Virus record (IMG/VR): IMGVR_UViG_3300017971_000185 | Location: 186,001 to 250,000 of that record | Source: a virus | Direction: 5' to 3' (one strand) | DNA: 64,000 bases | In this document: one piece after another, positions 41,737-48,848 of the stretch | How the letters are laid out: every line of letters begins with the position of its first letter | Numbering within the stretch: position 1 is the stretch's first letter | The notes under the pieces: model-generated | Seen by the model: the letters and a program-made list of their open reading frames with translations, nothing else | Database searches by the model: none | Told to the model about the DNA's origin: nothing | Program-made: the position numbers and the translations under genes

Positions 41737-41764
41737 ATGCACTTTTGGTAGATTCTGGCGTAGA
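41737..41764 (+). promoter_or_regulatory. Bipartite motif, copy 3
   Basis: ATGCACT (41737-41743), 14 nt, GCGTAGA (41758-41764), then a second GCGTAGA seven bases later, and ATG 41775. Precedes the FHA gene. Confidence 0.65.
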
Positions 41765-41774
41765 GGGCGTAGAG

Positions 41775-42914
41775 ATGAAGGTTCTCAAGCTACAGATCTT
41801 CCATGGCAACGAGATGAAGGAATGGCGCACGATCGAGGACGACGTGACCAAGATCGGGACGCTCCAGTCCTCGCACATCCAGCTTGAAGGGCTAGCGCGC
41901 ATGCACGCGGTGATCGAGCGCAGCACGGACACGTTCCGGCTCATCGATCTCGGCGGCGTGCCTCCGACTTTCGTCAATGGCGAGCAGATCAGGCAGGCCG
42001 AGATTCAGAATGGCGACATGATCCACTTCGGTCGAGAGGGTCCGTGGAGTATGCGCGCGACCATCGAGACAGCCGTCGAGGTTGACGTGGACCGCAAGCC
42101 GGAGGCCCCTGACTCTTTGTCACGGGATGAGCTTTTCGAGACTTTCGCCAACGCAGCCCAACGACGCAAGGAGCGAGAGGACAAGGAGGATATTCCAGAC
42201 GATGAGCTTTTTGATCATTACTATCGCAAGTACCAACGTCGTAAGGCTCAGGAGCAAGAGCGCGAGAAGGACTCGGGGCAAGAGAAGTTGTTTGAGAGCC
42301 TGTGCGAACAGATGGAGGAGCTTGTAGAGGAGCGCTCAGAAGACCAGAAGAATGACATTACACGGATGCTTACCCAGGTGAAGTCTCTGTGGAAGAGCAA
42401 GGATCCTGAAAGAAAGCAAGATCAGATCCGACGCCTTGAGGATATTATTCAGGCTCTCAAGCAAGACAGGCAAGAGAAGGAGCAGATGGCGCACGCTTTG
42501 ATCGATGCCACGAGCCAAATCATTGCGGAAGGCACGATGGAAGAGGCGTTCAAGATCTCCGAAGAAGAGGCGCTTGAGAAAGCCGCCGATCTCGTCATGG
42601 AGGTCAGTCAGTACAAGGATGCCCTCGGTCTCCTTCAGGTGTTTTCTGGGCCAAAAGAAGGCGGAGCAGGGGACAAGAAAGTCTTTCTCAAGGGGAAACA
42701 TCTCTTGGAGAAACAATTGTCGGGGGAGGTCGCTAGAAAGAGTCTGTTCTTGAGTCTCTACATCGCGCGGGCAGGCGGCTGGACGTGGGAGCAACAACAA
42801 AAGGAAATGCTGAAAGCGCGGCGTAACCTGACTGAGGAGGAGCTTCAAGTGCTTGAAAACCATCCCGCAGTCAAGAAGGTTTTTGAAGCCATGGAGAGGC
42901 AGAGCGGTAGCTAG
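41775..42914 (+). CDS. FHA-domain protein with coiled-coil (379 aa)
   Basis: ATG 41775 chosen from its place after motif copy 3; the in-frame ATG 41745 lies inside the motif. Residues 20-95 form an FHA domain: IGTLQSSHIQLEGLARMHAV, then FVNGEQI and NGDMIHFG. FHA domains bind phosphothreonine. The usual SR.H is here AR.H. Residues about 110-260 are charged and coiled-coil, and a helical C-terminal domain follows. As myxobacteria have many Ser/Thr kinases, binding a host phosphoprotein is plausible. Confidence 0.82.
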   Translation: MKVLKLQIFHGNEMKEWRTIEDDVTKIGTLQSSHIQLEGLARMHAVIERSTDTFRLIDLGGVPPTFVNGEQIRQAEIQNGDMIHFGREGPWSMRATIETAVEVDVDRKPEAPDSLSRDELFETFANAAQRRKEREDKEDIPDDELFDHYYRKYQRRKAQEQEREKDSGQEKLFESLCEQMEELVEERSEDQKNDITRMLTQVKSLWKSKDPERKQDQIRRLEDIIQALKQDRQEKEQMAHALIDATSQIIAEGTMEEAFKISEEEALEKAADLVMEVSQYKDALGLLQVFSGPKEGGAGDKKVFLKGKHLLEKQLSGEVARKSLFLSLYIARAGGWTWEQQQKEMLKARRNLTEEELQVLENHPAVKKVFEAMERQSGS

Positions 42915-42938
42915 TCGATAAACCACGGTTTACAGGAG

Positions 42939-43613
42939 ATGCTGAAGCCGCAGGACATCGTGCATGTAGGAGGGACGCTGACCGCCGCTAGCGTGTTGGC
43001 TGCCTACCACCAAGGAGTGTTTCCTTGGTTCTCGCACGATGGCAGCGACGTGCTTTGGTGGTCGCCAGATCCTCGATTCGTGCTCGACGTGAACGAGGTA
43101 CACAGAGGGCGCACCGTTCGGAAAGCGCTCAAGAAGCTCGACTTCACGATCGACGCTGAGTTTGACCAAGTGATACAGGAGTGTGCCGACAAGCGCTATG
43201 CAGCCAGGTCTGCGATGGGAACCGATCGGACCGACACTTGGATCACTCCCCGGATGTTGAAGGTGTACCGGAAGCTCTATCGAGAAGGCTACGCGCACAG
43301 CGTCGAGGCGTGGAAGGATGGCGATCTAGTAGGTGGTCTTTACGGTCTGTGCCTGGGCAACGTGTTCTTTGGCGAGTCCATGTTTGCGCACATGCCCAAT
43401 GCGTCCAAGGCGGCTCTTGTGTTCCTTTGCGATAAGCTGAAGGAAGCGGGTGTCGGAAGGATCGATTGTCAGATGGAGACTCCGCTGATGCGCTACATGG
43501 GAGCCAAATTTGTCAGTCGGGCGCAGTTTCGAGATGGTCTCTTGTTGGGCTTGCTCACCAAGCCCACGCTCCGAGGAAAGTGGTCTGTAGATGGGTTGCC
43601 AGACGCAGAGTGA
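42939..43613 (+). CDS. aat: Leucyl/phenylalanyl-tRNA-protein transferase
   Basis: ATG after CAGGAG. The 224-aa protein is full length and shows the family pattern: GGTLTAASVLAAYHQGVFPW (start of the N domain), LWWSPDPRFVL, DTWITPRM, HSVEAW, GLYGLCLG, GESMFAHM, ASKAAL and DCQMETPLMRYMGAKFVSR. The enzyme moves Leu or Phe from tRNA to N-terminal Lys/Arg of proteins, making an N-degron read by ClpS/ClpAP. In a phage it could direct decay of host or phage proteins. It lies in the FHA unit. Confidence 0.93.
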   Translation: MLKPQDIVHVGGTLTAASVLAAYHQGVFPWFSHDGSDVLWWSPDPRFVLDVNEVHRGRTVRKALKKLDFTIDAEFDQVIQECADKRYAARSAMGTDRTDTWITPRMLKVYRKLYREGYAHSVEAWKDGDLVGGLYGLCLGNVFFGESMFAHMPNASKAALVFLCDKLKEAGVGRIDCQMETPLMRYMGAKFVSRAQFRDGLLLGLLTKPTLRGKWSVDGLPDAE

Positions 43614-43956
43614 CGTAGTTTCCCTGCCCAACCCGCCGCCAGACGGCTCGACCGTGGAGGAGATCTTGACTTACCTGGACACGATCAGGGTCATCGATCC
43701 GGTGCCGCACGCCGTGGTCACGTTGAACGGCTACACCTTCAGGCTCGACTGGCCTCGCATTCCGATGCTGCCGCCTACGATGTGGTACATCACGTCAACG
43801 AGCCCAGCCACAGCGAGGGATACACAGATAGCTCGTCCCCGTCTCGGATGGCAGTGGTGTTGGGAATATGCAATCGACACGATCAAAGCCGAGATTGAGC
43901 GGGTATTAACCGCTATACCAACCCCAGACCCAGGCCCATGGCCACCACCCCTATGA
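43591..43956 (+). CDS. Hypothetical protein (121 aa)
   Basis: ATG overlaps the aat end by 23 bases. Pro-rich, with a beta-like centre (VVTLNGYTFRLDWPRIP) and a helix near the end. Unknown. Start is not certain. Confidence 0.55.
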   Translation: MGCQTQSDVVSLPNPPPDGSTVEEILTYLDTIRVIDPVPHAVVTLNGYTFRLDWPRIPMLPPTMWYITSTSPATARDTQIARPRLGWQWCWEYAIDTIKAEIERVLTAIPTPDPGPWPPPL

Positions 43957-44387
43957 TCAACCTGACCCCAAAGGCTCTCTGCAAGCGAATTTTCCAAGGT
44001 AGTGAAGGCATCCAAGCCGCTGCTATAGCACGGTGCAGCGAAAGCGGTTGGGATGGGAGGCTCTGGCTGGCTGACGGGAAATCCGAGCATACCCCGCCTC
44101 CCTTTTCTACTCCTTGGGAAGATACCTTTTCGAAGCTCTTGCTCTTGCTGGGGACGCTTTCCGTCGACAAGTTTCATGTCAACACAGAGGCCCGTCGCAT
44201 AGCCGATCCCGCGCATAGTCTTGTAGTCGAGAAGCAAGACGAGTGGGTCGTGCTTGTGGCCGTGGCTTTGGGACACCCAATCCGTAAGAGCTTGCGCCGA
44301 ATGATTGCCAAGACGTTCCGCGATCTTCGGAAGGATGGACCGCCGCAGAAGGTGATTCCCTTCACGCCAGTCGCCGTTGAGGAGTAG
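43938..44387 (+). CDS. Hypothetical protein (149 aa)
   Basis: ATG inside the previous gene end. The middle (SVDKFHVNTEARRIADPAHS) and VEKQDEWVVLVAVALGHPIR, with conserved-looking GHPIRKSLRRM, suggest an alpha/beta fold. No family named. Confidence 0.65.
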   Translation: MATTPMINLTPKALCKRIFQGSEGIQAAAIARCSESGWDGRLWLADGKSEHTPPPFSTPWEDTFSKLLLLLGTLSVDKFHVNTEARRIADPAHSLVVEKQDEWVVLVAVALGHPIRKSLRRMIAKTFRDLRKDGPPQKVIPFTPVAVEE

Positions 44388-44389
44388 CG

Positions 44390-44635
44390 ATGCCTGATAC
44401 TGAGGAAGAGGTTGTCTACATCGAGGACGATGACTTTGAGCGGCTAGTGGACGACTACTTCGCCGGCATCTATACCGACTTGGGAGAGATGGGCGTGCCG
44501 GAGGACCGGATGCCCACGTCTCTGCAAGTGCTCTCGCACGTCATGGACTGTATAGATGAGTCTCGGCTCAAGGCATGGATGGAAGCCTATGCCGCGGCCG
44601 AGGGCAAGGCTGAGCCGCCACAACAGGAGTTGTGA
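44390..44635 (+). CDS. Small acidic protein (81 aa)
   Basis: Two bases after the previous stop. Acidic, with EEVVYIEDDDFERLVDDYF; helical. Function unknown. Confidence 0.65.
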   Translation: MPDTEEEVVYIEDDDFERLVDDYFAGIYTDLGEMGVPEDRMPTSLQVLSHVMDCIDESRLKAWMEAYAAAEGKAEPPQQEL

Positions 44636-44669
44636 TCGGTAGAGTCCGATCACCTGGCAAACCAGGAGG
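44634..44669 (+). promoter_or_regulatory. Two hairpins over the Shine-Dalgarno of the YegP-like gene
   Basis: GATCGG (44634-44639) pairs with CCGATC (44646-44651); CCTGG (44653-44657) pairs with CCAGG (44662-44666). The Shine-Dalgarno AGGAGG (44664-44669) overlaps the second stem by three bases. Possible translational control. Confidence 0.45.
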
Positions 44670-44674
44670 ATCAG

Positions 44675-44959
44675 ATGCCGATCAAGAAGAAAACAAAGAC
44701 GACCAAAGCTAGACCGACCAAGGCCGCATCGACAAACGTCGAGGAAGCCATCTCTGTGAAGAACGGAATCAAGGCCACAGTCTACAAGGACAAGGCTGGC
44801 GAGTTTCGTTGGCGAGTTGTCAAGAAGGGTCGGGTTATCGGAGCGAGCAGCGAGGGCTACAAGCGTCGAGGGAGTGCTGTGTCCAACTTCACGAATCTCT
44901 GCGAAGCCATGCGACTCGTCAGGCCGAAACCGAAGAAAGCCGCGGCGAAGAGAGCATGA
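44675..44959 (+). CDS. YegP/DUF1508-like protein
   Basis: 94 aa. Lys/Thr/Ala-rich ends surround one DUF1508 unit: KDKAGEFRWRVVKKGRVIGA then SSEGYKRRGSAVSNF. The bacterial family forms small beta-sheet dimers of unclear role. Strong AGGAGG precedes the ATG. Confidence 0.8.
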   Translation: MPIKKKTKTTKARPTKAASTNVEEAISVKNGIKATVYKDKAGEFRWRVVKKGRVIGASSEGYKRRGSAVSNFTNLCEAMRLVRPKPKKAAAKRA

Positions 44960-45069
44960 TCACCAAGCCTGTCAAGGACCCTGAGCGTCGAAAGGCTCGA
45001 AAGCGCAAGAAGGCGCCGAAGGATCCTCGACAGGGGCTTCGCTTGTACGCTATCCTGCGAAGCCAGTGA
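44956..45069 (+). CDS. 37-residue basic peptide
   Basis: ATG in an ATGA overlap; MITKPVKDPERRKARKRKKA and more Lys/Arg. Its stop overlaps the next GTG (GTGA). Overlaps on both sides suggest it is translated. Possible nucleic-acid binding. Confidence 0.5.
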   Translation: MITKPVKDPERRKARKRKKAPKDPRQGLRLYAILRSQ

Positions 45070-45320
45070 CGTTTGGGTACAGGAAGTCACGTGACGAGTG
45101 GTCATGCTACGACTGCGGCATGGTGCGGCCGGAGTACCACATGCTCTGGGATGGTGTGTGGGAGAAAGCGTGGGACGGAAAGCAGCCACCGCACGAGGAT
45201 CCTCGCGATCCTCGTCAGCCGTTGCAGTTGTGCTTCGCGTGCTTAGAGAAGCGACTCGGGCGTCCGTTGGCCAACGCAGACTTCACCACCGCGCCGGTCA
45301 ACAATTTCTGGCTTCGTTGA
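45066..45320 (+). CDS. Small zinc-finger-like protein (84 aa)
   Basis: GTG start in a GTGA overlap. CYDCG and, 40 residues later, CFACLEKRLGR: two CxxC pairs likely to bind zinc; the LC..C.EKRLGR pattern is common in small phage and bacterial proteins. Last + strand gene before the convergent minus cassette. Confidence 0.7.
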   Translation: MTFGYRKSRDEWSCYDCGMVRPEYHMLWDGVWEKAWDGKQPPHEDPRDPRQPLQLCFACLEKRLGRPLANADFTTAPVNNFWLR

Positions 45321-45344
45321 GCGCGTTGTCTGTTTCCTATGCGT

Positions 45345-45519
45345 CTATGCGTCAAACGCCTCGACGCGGATCAGCGGCGCCGCGCCTCCACCGATCATCA
45401 TGATACGGCCGGGGCTCAGCGAGCAGAGGTTCTCGATCTCCTGCTCATCGAGTCCGTCCCGATTGTCCGTCGAGTGGATAGCGCTGGCTGTTGGTGATCG
45501 TCTCTCTCGTCCGTGCCAT
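45345..45519 (-). CDS. Small protein, last gene of minus cassette, possibly frameshifted
   Basis: ATG 45519 with GGAGACTGAGACG upstream, like the start of the gene at 46066; both begin MART. In this frame only 24 codons follow (stop at 45445). A second frame continues with DEQEIENLCSLSPGRIMMIG to 45345. The coding look of the second part suggests one gene of about 57 residues broken by a shift near 45450-45460. Confidence 0.45.
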
Positions 45520-45538
45520 CGTCTCAGTCTCCTGTGGG

Positions 45539-45805
45539 TTACGAATTCTTCGGAAAGTGCTCCTGTAGGTACGCCGCGACTGCGCGGCCGAGGGGGGTGA
45601 TGTCCCACGTACGCTCACAATCGCCGTAGGACACAGAGAGCACGCCAAGATCAACAAGCGGATTCAGGTTGACCGCGGTTTGGCGATTACCACGCCGCGG
45701 CTCGGTCCAGGGGCCACACTTTGCAAAGTCGGTGAGATAGAGGCGCTGGTGAACCTCCAGCCCCTCCGCTACCTCTGCCGGTGTCCGCTCTGGTGTGGGG
45801 GTCAT
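45539..45805 (-). CDS. Small protein with TPLGRAVAAYL C-terminus (88 aa)
   Basis: ATG 45805. Central WTEPRRGNRQTAVNLNPL and C-terminal WDITPLGRAVAAYLQEHF. The ending recurs in the gene at 46279 and, weaker, at 49258; it looks like the last helix of a small winged-helix domain. Function unknown. Confidence 0.6.
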   Translation of the reverse strand: MTPTPERTPAEVAEGLEVHQRLYLTDFAKCGPWTEPRRGNRQTAVNLNPLVDLGVLSVSYGDCERTWDITPLGRAVAAYLQEHFPKNS

Positions 45806-45808
45806 GGC

Positions 45809-46066
45809 CTAGATGACCTCCTCTGCGACGACGGGAAGGCCCGTCTCTCGGCTCAGTTCCTCGGCCGCCGCAAGCGCATCGTCTCGGTCTAGGTGGGTGT
45901 CCAGCGTCTCTGTGGTGATCGCGCCGCCAGACGCGTCGAGTCGGTCCCGGCTCACGATCCATAGAGGATCGGCGCCCGGGTCGCTGTCCGAGTCGAGCCA
46001 GACGCTCAGGACGGTGCGCGTCTCGTCGGCGCTGCGCAGGGCCGGGGTGATCTTTGTCCGTGCCAT
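45809..46066 (-). CDS. Hypothetical protein (85 aa)
   Basis: ATG 46066 preferred: GGAGG lies seven bases upstream; the in-frame ATG 46084 would place it inside the gene. Starts MARTKITPALRSADETRTVL. Asp/Ala-rich helix near the end (DRDDALAAAEELSRETGLPV). Unknown. Confidence 0.6.
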   Translation of the reverse strand: MARTKITPALRSADETRTVLSVWLDSDSDPGADPLWIVSRDRLDASGGAITTETLDTHLDRDDALAAAEELSRETGLPVVAEEVI

Positions 46067-46093
46067 TGTCTCTGCCTCCGTCATCGGTGGGGG

Positions 46094-46279
46094 TCATGGG
46101 ATCCTCCCCTCGACACGATTGTGATAGTCTGCCCGTGCCTTCAAGTAGTCCGCGACTGCGCGGCCGAGCGGCGTGCGCCGTCCACCCCGCTGCACGAGAC
46201 CGGCAGCGACAAGGGCATCAAGATCGACGCCATACAGGACAGCGCGCGCGTCGTCGGTGACTTGGATGATGATGCTCAT
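46094..46279 (-). CDS. Small winged-helix-like protein (61 aa)
   Basis: ATG 46279 overlaps the stop of the membrane peptide (TAATG). Contains YGVDLDALVAAGLVQRGGRR then TPLGRAVADYLKARA, a helix-wing-helix-like pattern. Possible small regulator. Confidence 0.6.
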   Translation of the reverse strand: MSIIIQVTDDARAVLYGVDLDALVAAGLVQRGGRRTPLGRAVADYLKARADYHNRVEGRIP

Positions 46280-46389
46280 TACTTCGTCCCACTCACGAAG
46301 ATCAGCACCTTGCCGAGCAGCCAAAGGCCGAGTCCGGCCGGGATGCAAATGACCGCGGTAAGTACGAGCAGACTGAGGATCGCTTCCAT
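46279..46389 (-). CDS. 36-residue membrane peptide, first gene of minus cassette
   Basis: ATG 46389 behind GAGAGGGTGAA and motif copy 4. MEAILSLLVLTAVICIPAGL continues into GLWLLGKVLIFVSGTK: one or two transmembrane segments. Stop overlaps the next start (TAATG), supporting expression. Role unknown. Confidence 0.6.
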   Translation of the reverse strand: MEAILSLLVLTAVICIPAGLGLWLLGKVLIFVSGTK

Positions 46390-46398
46390 TTCACCCTC

Positions 46399-46426
46399 TC
46401 TACGCGGGATTCCGGCGAAAGTATAT
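46399..46426 (-). promoter_or_regulatory. Bipartite motif, copy 4
   Basis: Minus strand: ATATACT, 14 nt, GCGTAGA, then GAGGG and ATG 46389. Faces copy 5, about 60 bases away on the + strand, giving divergent units. Confidence 0.68.
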
Positions 46427-46489
46427 TGCGGGAGGCGCGCGCTCTACAAGGCTGTGGAACGCTGTCTAAAAGCGAAATTCGGAGCCTCT

Positions 46490-46517
46490 ATGCACTTTTC
46501 CTTCGATTCCGCGTAGA
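46490..46517 (+). promoter_or_regulatory. Bipartite motif, copy 5
   Basis: ATGCACT (46490-46496), 14 nt, GCGTAGA (46511-46517), then GAAAGAGGG and GTG 46534. Same left half as copy 3. Confidence 0.65.
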
Positions 46518-46533
46518 CACGAAAGAGGGATTG

Positions 46534-46977
46534 GTGCGCAAACCGCACAAAGGCACCTTACGAGCACTCGCCAAACGATTCCGGGCTTGGCTCGTCACGC
46601 TTCCTCAGATCGCCTCTTTCGATGAGGATCTCTGTGGGGCGTGTGCGATTGCTTCGGATGGTCTGGCTCGCTTTCTTCGTAAAGAAGGTTTCGACGCTTG
46701 GTTTGTCGAGGGCCAGTACGTTCCTTGCGCCAACAGCACTCGGTCAGAGGACTTTTACGGTGCCGAGACCAACCATTGTTGGGTCGAGGTTGGTCGGAAG
46801 TGGATCGTGGACATCACTGCTAGGCAGTACAGTGGGCGATTCCCCGAGGTCTACATTGTGCCCACAGAGCATGAGGACTATCATAGATTCCGGCGAGGGC
46901 CGTATGCTCTTCGATGCGTGCGGCGGGAGTGGCCGAAAGACCACCATCCACTCGGTCGAAAGCTACGCATCAGGTAG
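46534..46977 (+). CDS. Transglutaminase/papain-like Cys-His-Asp protein
   Basis: GTG 46534 (or TTG 46531) chosen from its place after motif copy 5 and GAGGG; the frame is open further upstream. Motifs LCGACAIAS (C34, C37), TNHCWVEV (H81) and IVDITARQY (D93) form a catalytic triad of the transglutaminase-like superfamily in the usual order. The protein (147 aa) is one compact domain. Could be a protease, peptidase or amidase; substrate unknown. It leads the unit with the polynucleotide kinase. Confidence 0.7.
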   Translation: MRKPHKGTLRALAKRFRAWLVTLPQIASFDEDLCGACAIASDGLARFLRKEGFDAWFVEGQYVPCANSTRSEDFYGAETNHCWVEVGRKWIVDITARQYSGRFPEVYIVPTEHEDYHRFRRGPYALRCVRREWPKDHHPLGRKLRIR

Positions 46978-46981
46978 GAGT

Positions 46982-47923
46982 ATGACTGAGATTTACATGA
47001 TGGCTGGCGTGCCGGGTTCGGGCAAGAGCACGGAAGTCAAGAAGTTGCCGCCGCACGTTTACCTGAGCCGGGACAAGGAAGGCGGCAAGGTTTTGAGCTT
47101 GCTTCCGAAAATGCATAAGGCGATTGCGGACGGGGCCGAGATCATCGTGCTCGACTGTACTTTCCTTTTGCCTGAGCACCGTGAGCCCTTTCTTCAAGCC
47201 GCGGAAAAGGCTCAGGTGCCGGTTCATCTCAAGTTTCTCGATGTCAGTAAGGAACAGGCTCAATTCAACTTGTGCTGGCGCATGTGCGAGCGCTACGGGC
47301 ACGTGCTGCGGTCCGAAGAGATGGACGAGTACAAGCACGATCCAAACATGTTCCCGCCGACTGTTCTGTTCGGATGGTTCAAGAAAATGGTGCGGCCTCA
47401 GTATGCTGAGGGTTTCGATTCGGTCGAGGTCATCAAGATCGGGCGCTGGCCTTTGCCTTCTGAATTCAAGAACAAGGCGTTCATCGTGGATTACGACGGG
47501 ACGGTACGGGAGACCAAGAGCGGAGAGATCTACCCGACTGATCCCTCCGACGTGCGAGCACTCCCACAGGCGGCTGAGAAACTCCAGAAGATAGCCAAGG
47601 AAGGAAGGCTGTTGCTTGGAGCGAGCAATCAGTCTGGTGTCGCCAAGGGTCTTCTGACCATGGAGACGGCCAGGGCATGTTTCGAGGAGGCCAATCGCCA
47701 GCTTGGCGTAGACATCGAGTATGCCTTCGACTACAGTCGGTCTGGGCCGATCACTTCCTGGCACCGAAAGCCCATGCCGGGAATCGGGGTAGACTTCATC
47801 TGGAAGCATCGGCTGGACCCGAGCCAGTGTGTTTTTGTGGGCGACATGACTTCGGACGAGACCTTCGCCCAGCGATGCGGTTTCCAGTTTGAGTGGGCAA
47901 AGGATTTCTTCGGACATGAATGA
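46982..47923 (+). CDS. Polynucleotide 5'-kinase / 3'-phosphatase
   Basis: ATG after TAGGAG. The N-terminal kinase half has a P-loop GVPGSGKST (residues 9-17), YLSRD (28-31) and the R..RYGHVL lid region; the C-terminal half is a HAD phosphatase with IVDYDGTVRET (D170, D172), LLLGASNQSG, HRKPMPGIG and VFVGDMTSDE. This domain order and the 313-aa length fit animal-type and phage PNKP-like enzymes that mend DNA or RNA ends. In a phage it could repair tRNA or nicked DNA. No RNA ligase gene is seen in the window. Confidence 0.88.
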   Translation: MTEIYMMAGVPGSGKSTEVKKLPPHVYLSRDKEGGKVLSLLPKMHKAIADGAEIIVLDCTFLLPEHREPFLQAAEKAQVPVHLKFLDVSKEQAQFNLCWRMCERYGHVLRSEEMDEYKHDPNMFPPTVLFGWFKKMVRPQYAEGFDSVEVIKIGRWPLPSEFKNKAFIVDYDGTVRETKSGEIYPTDPSDVRALPQAAEKLQKIAKEGRLLLGASNQSGVAKGLLTMETARACFEEANRQLGVDIEYAFDYSRSGPITSWHRKPMPGIGVDFIWKHRLDPSQCVFVGDMTSDETFAQRCGFQFEWAKDFFGHE

Positions 47924-48209
47924 ACCTGCGAAACGAAAATCTGCGTGGCCACCGCTCAACTTGACAGGTGGTGACTCTCTAGACGGAGATCTGCTCAAGC
48001 GGCTGGAGATGAAGCGAGAAGCTCAGATCGAAATGTGGCGGCGGAATACGACATACGGATCGTTCGCTGTGTGGCCGTGGTGGGCTGTGGGCTGGTGCGT
48101 GGGGTTCGTGGTGACGATGGTTCGTGGGTTGTGGTGGAACCTTGCGAACGGCTACAAGCGTTGGACAACACACTGGACAGACGAATGGCAGCATCCCGAT
48201 GATCACTGA
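47916..48209 (+). CDS. Small membrane protein (97 aa)
   Basis: ATG 47916, eight bases inside the previous gene. A hydrophobic Trp-rich stretch (WPWWAVGWCVGFVVTMV) near residue 55 makes one transmembrane helix, with charged ends. Unknown role. Confidence 0.65.
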   Translation: MNEPAKRKSAWPPLNLTGGDSLDGDLLKRLEMKREAQIEMWRRNTTYGSFAVWPWWAVGWCVGFVVTMVRGLWWNLANGYKRWTTHWTDEWQHPDDH

Positions 48210-48375
48210 ATCTGAGATTAGGAAGAACGCAGAGAGGGCGTGTCCTTACGCGCGAGGATACGTTGGGTATGGGCCTTGGATCGGTGGCTACACCCACGCA
48301 GCGGAAGAGTATGAGAAGAAGCTCGAAAAGTTGCGTGAAGTGATAAGGATCTTTGAAAGGCGCGGTTTCCGATGA
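48199..48375 (+). CDS. Small protein (58 aa)
   Basis: ATG 48199. Contains CPYARGYVGYGPWIGGY, then a charged helix. Overlaps neighbours at both ends. Unknown. Confidence 0.6.
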   Translation: MITESEIRKNAERACPYARGYVGYGPWIGGYTHAAEEYEKKLEKLREVIRIFERRGFR

Positions 48376-48848
48376 CACAGGATGACATGATGGAGATTCG
48401 CGCTGAGGTTCCGGCGGACGACTACGTGTTGATCACCAAGTCGGAGCTAGGCAAGCTCGTAGAGATGCTGCGCAAGTATGACGAGACCGTGCCTGGCTTG
48501 TGGGATGCCTTTCAGGCGCTCGACATCCGAGCCCGCAGCGTCAAGTACCGCAACCCCAAGATTCACGATCTTGTGTCTCAACTCACTGACCCGCAGAAGC
48601 GTGCGCTGCTGTTCATGGCCGAGGGCGATCCTGACGTTCTCTACGATGAGAACAGTCGCCTTCTCGGCATGCCGGGGCTTAGTCGGCGCACGTTGAATGT
48701 CTTGGCGAAGCACGGGTTAGTGGTGTCAACGAAGGTCGAGCGTGAGGTGATGAAGGGGCCGTTCAAGTACAAAGACGGATACCACACGTCGTTCACCATC
48801 ACCGATCTTGGTCGGGAAGTCGCGGACATCGTGGTTCCTCATGAGTAA
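48372..48848 (+). CDS. Winged-helix-like protein (158 aa)
   Basis: ATGA overlap. The second half (SRRTLNVLAKHGLVVSTKVE, then YHTSFTITDLGREVADIV) is a winged helix of MarR-like form ending in the ITDLGREVA helix. The N-terminal part is acidic. A DNA-binding regulator is plausible. Confidence 0.65.
   Translation: MTQDDMMEIRAEVPADDYVLITKSELGKLVEMLRKYDETVPGLWDAFQALDIRARSVKYRNPKIHDLVSQLTDPQKRALLFMAEGDPDVLYDENSRLLGMPGLSRRTLNVLAKHGLVVSTKVEREVMKGPFKYKDGYHTSFTITDLGREVADIVVPHE

Noticed and set aside
41331-47715. Further GCGTAGA words near 41331 and 47706
   Set aside because: They lie inside genes and lack the left box 14 bases upstream.
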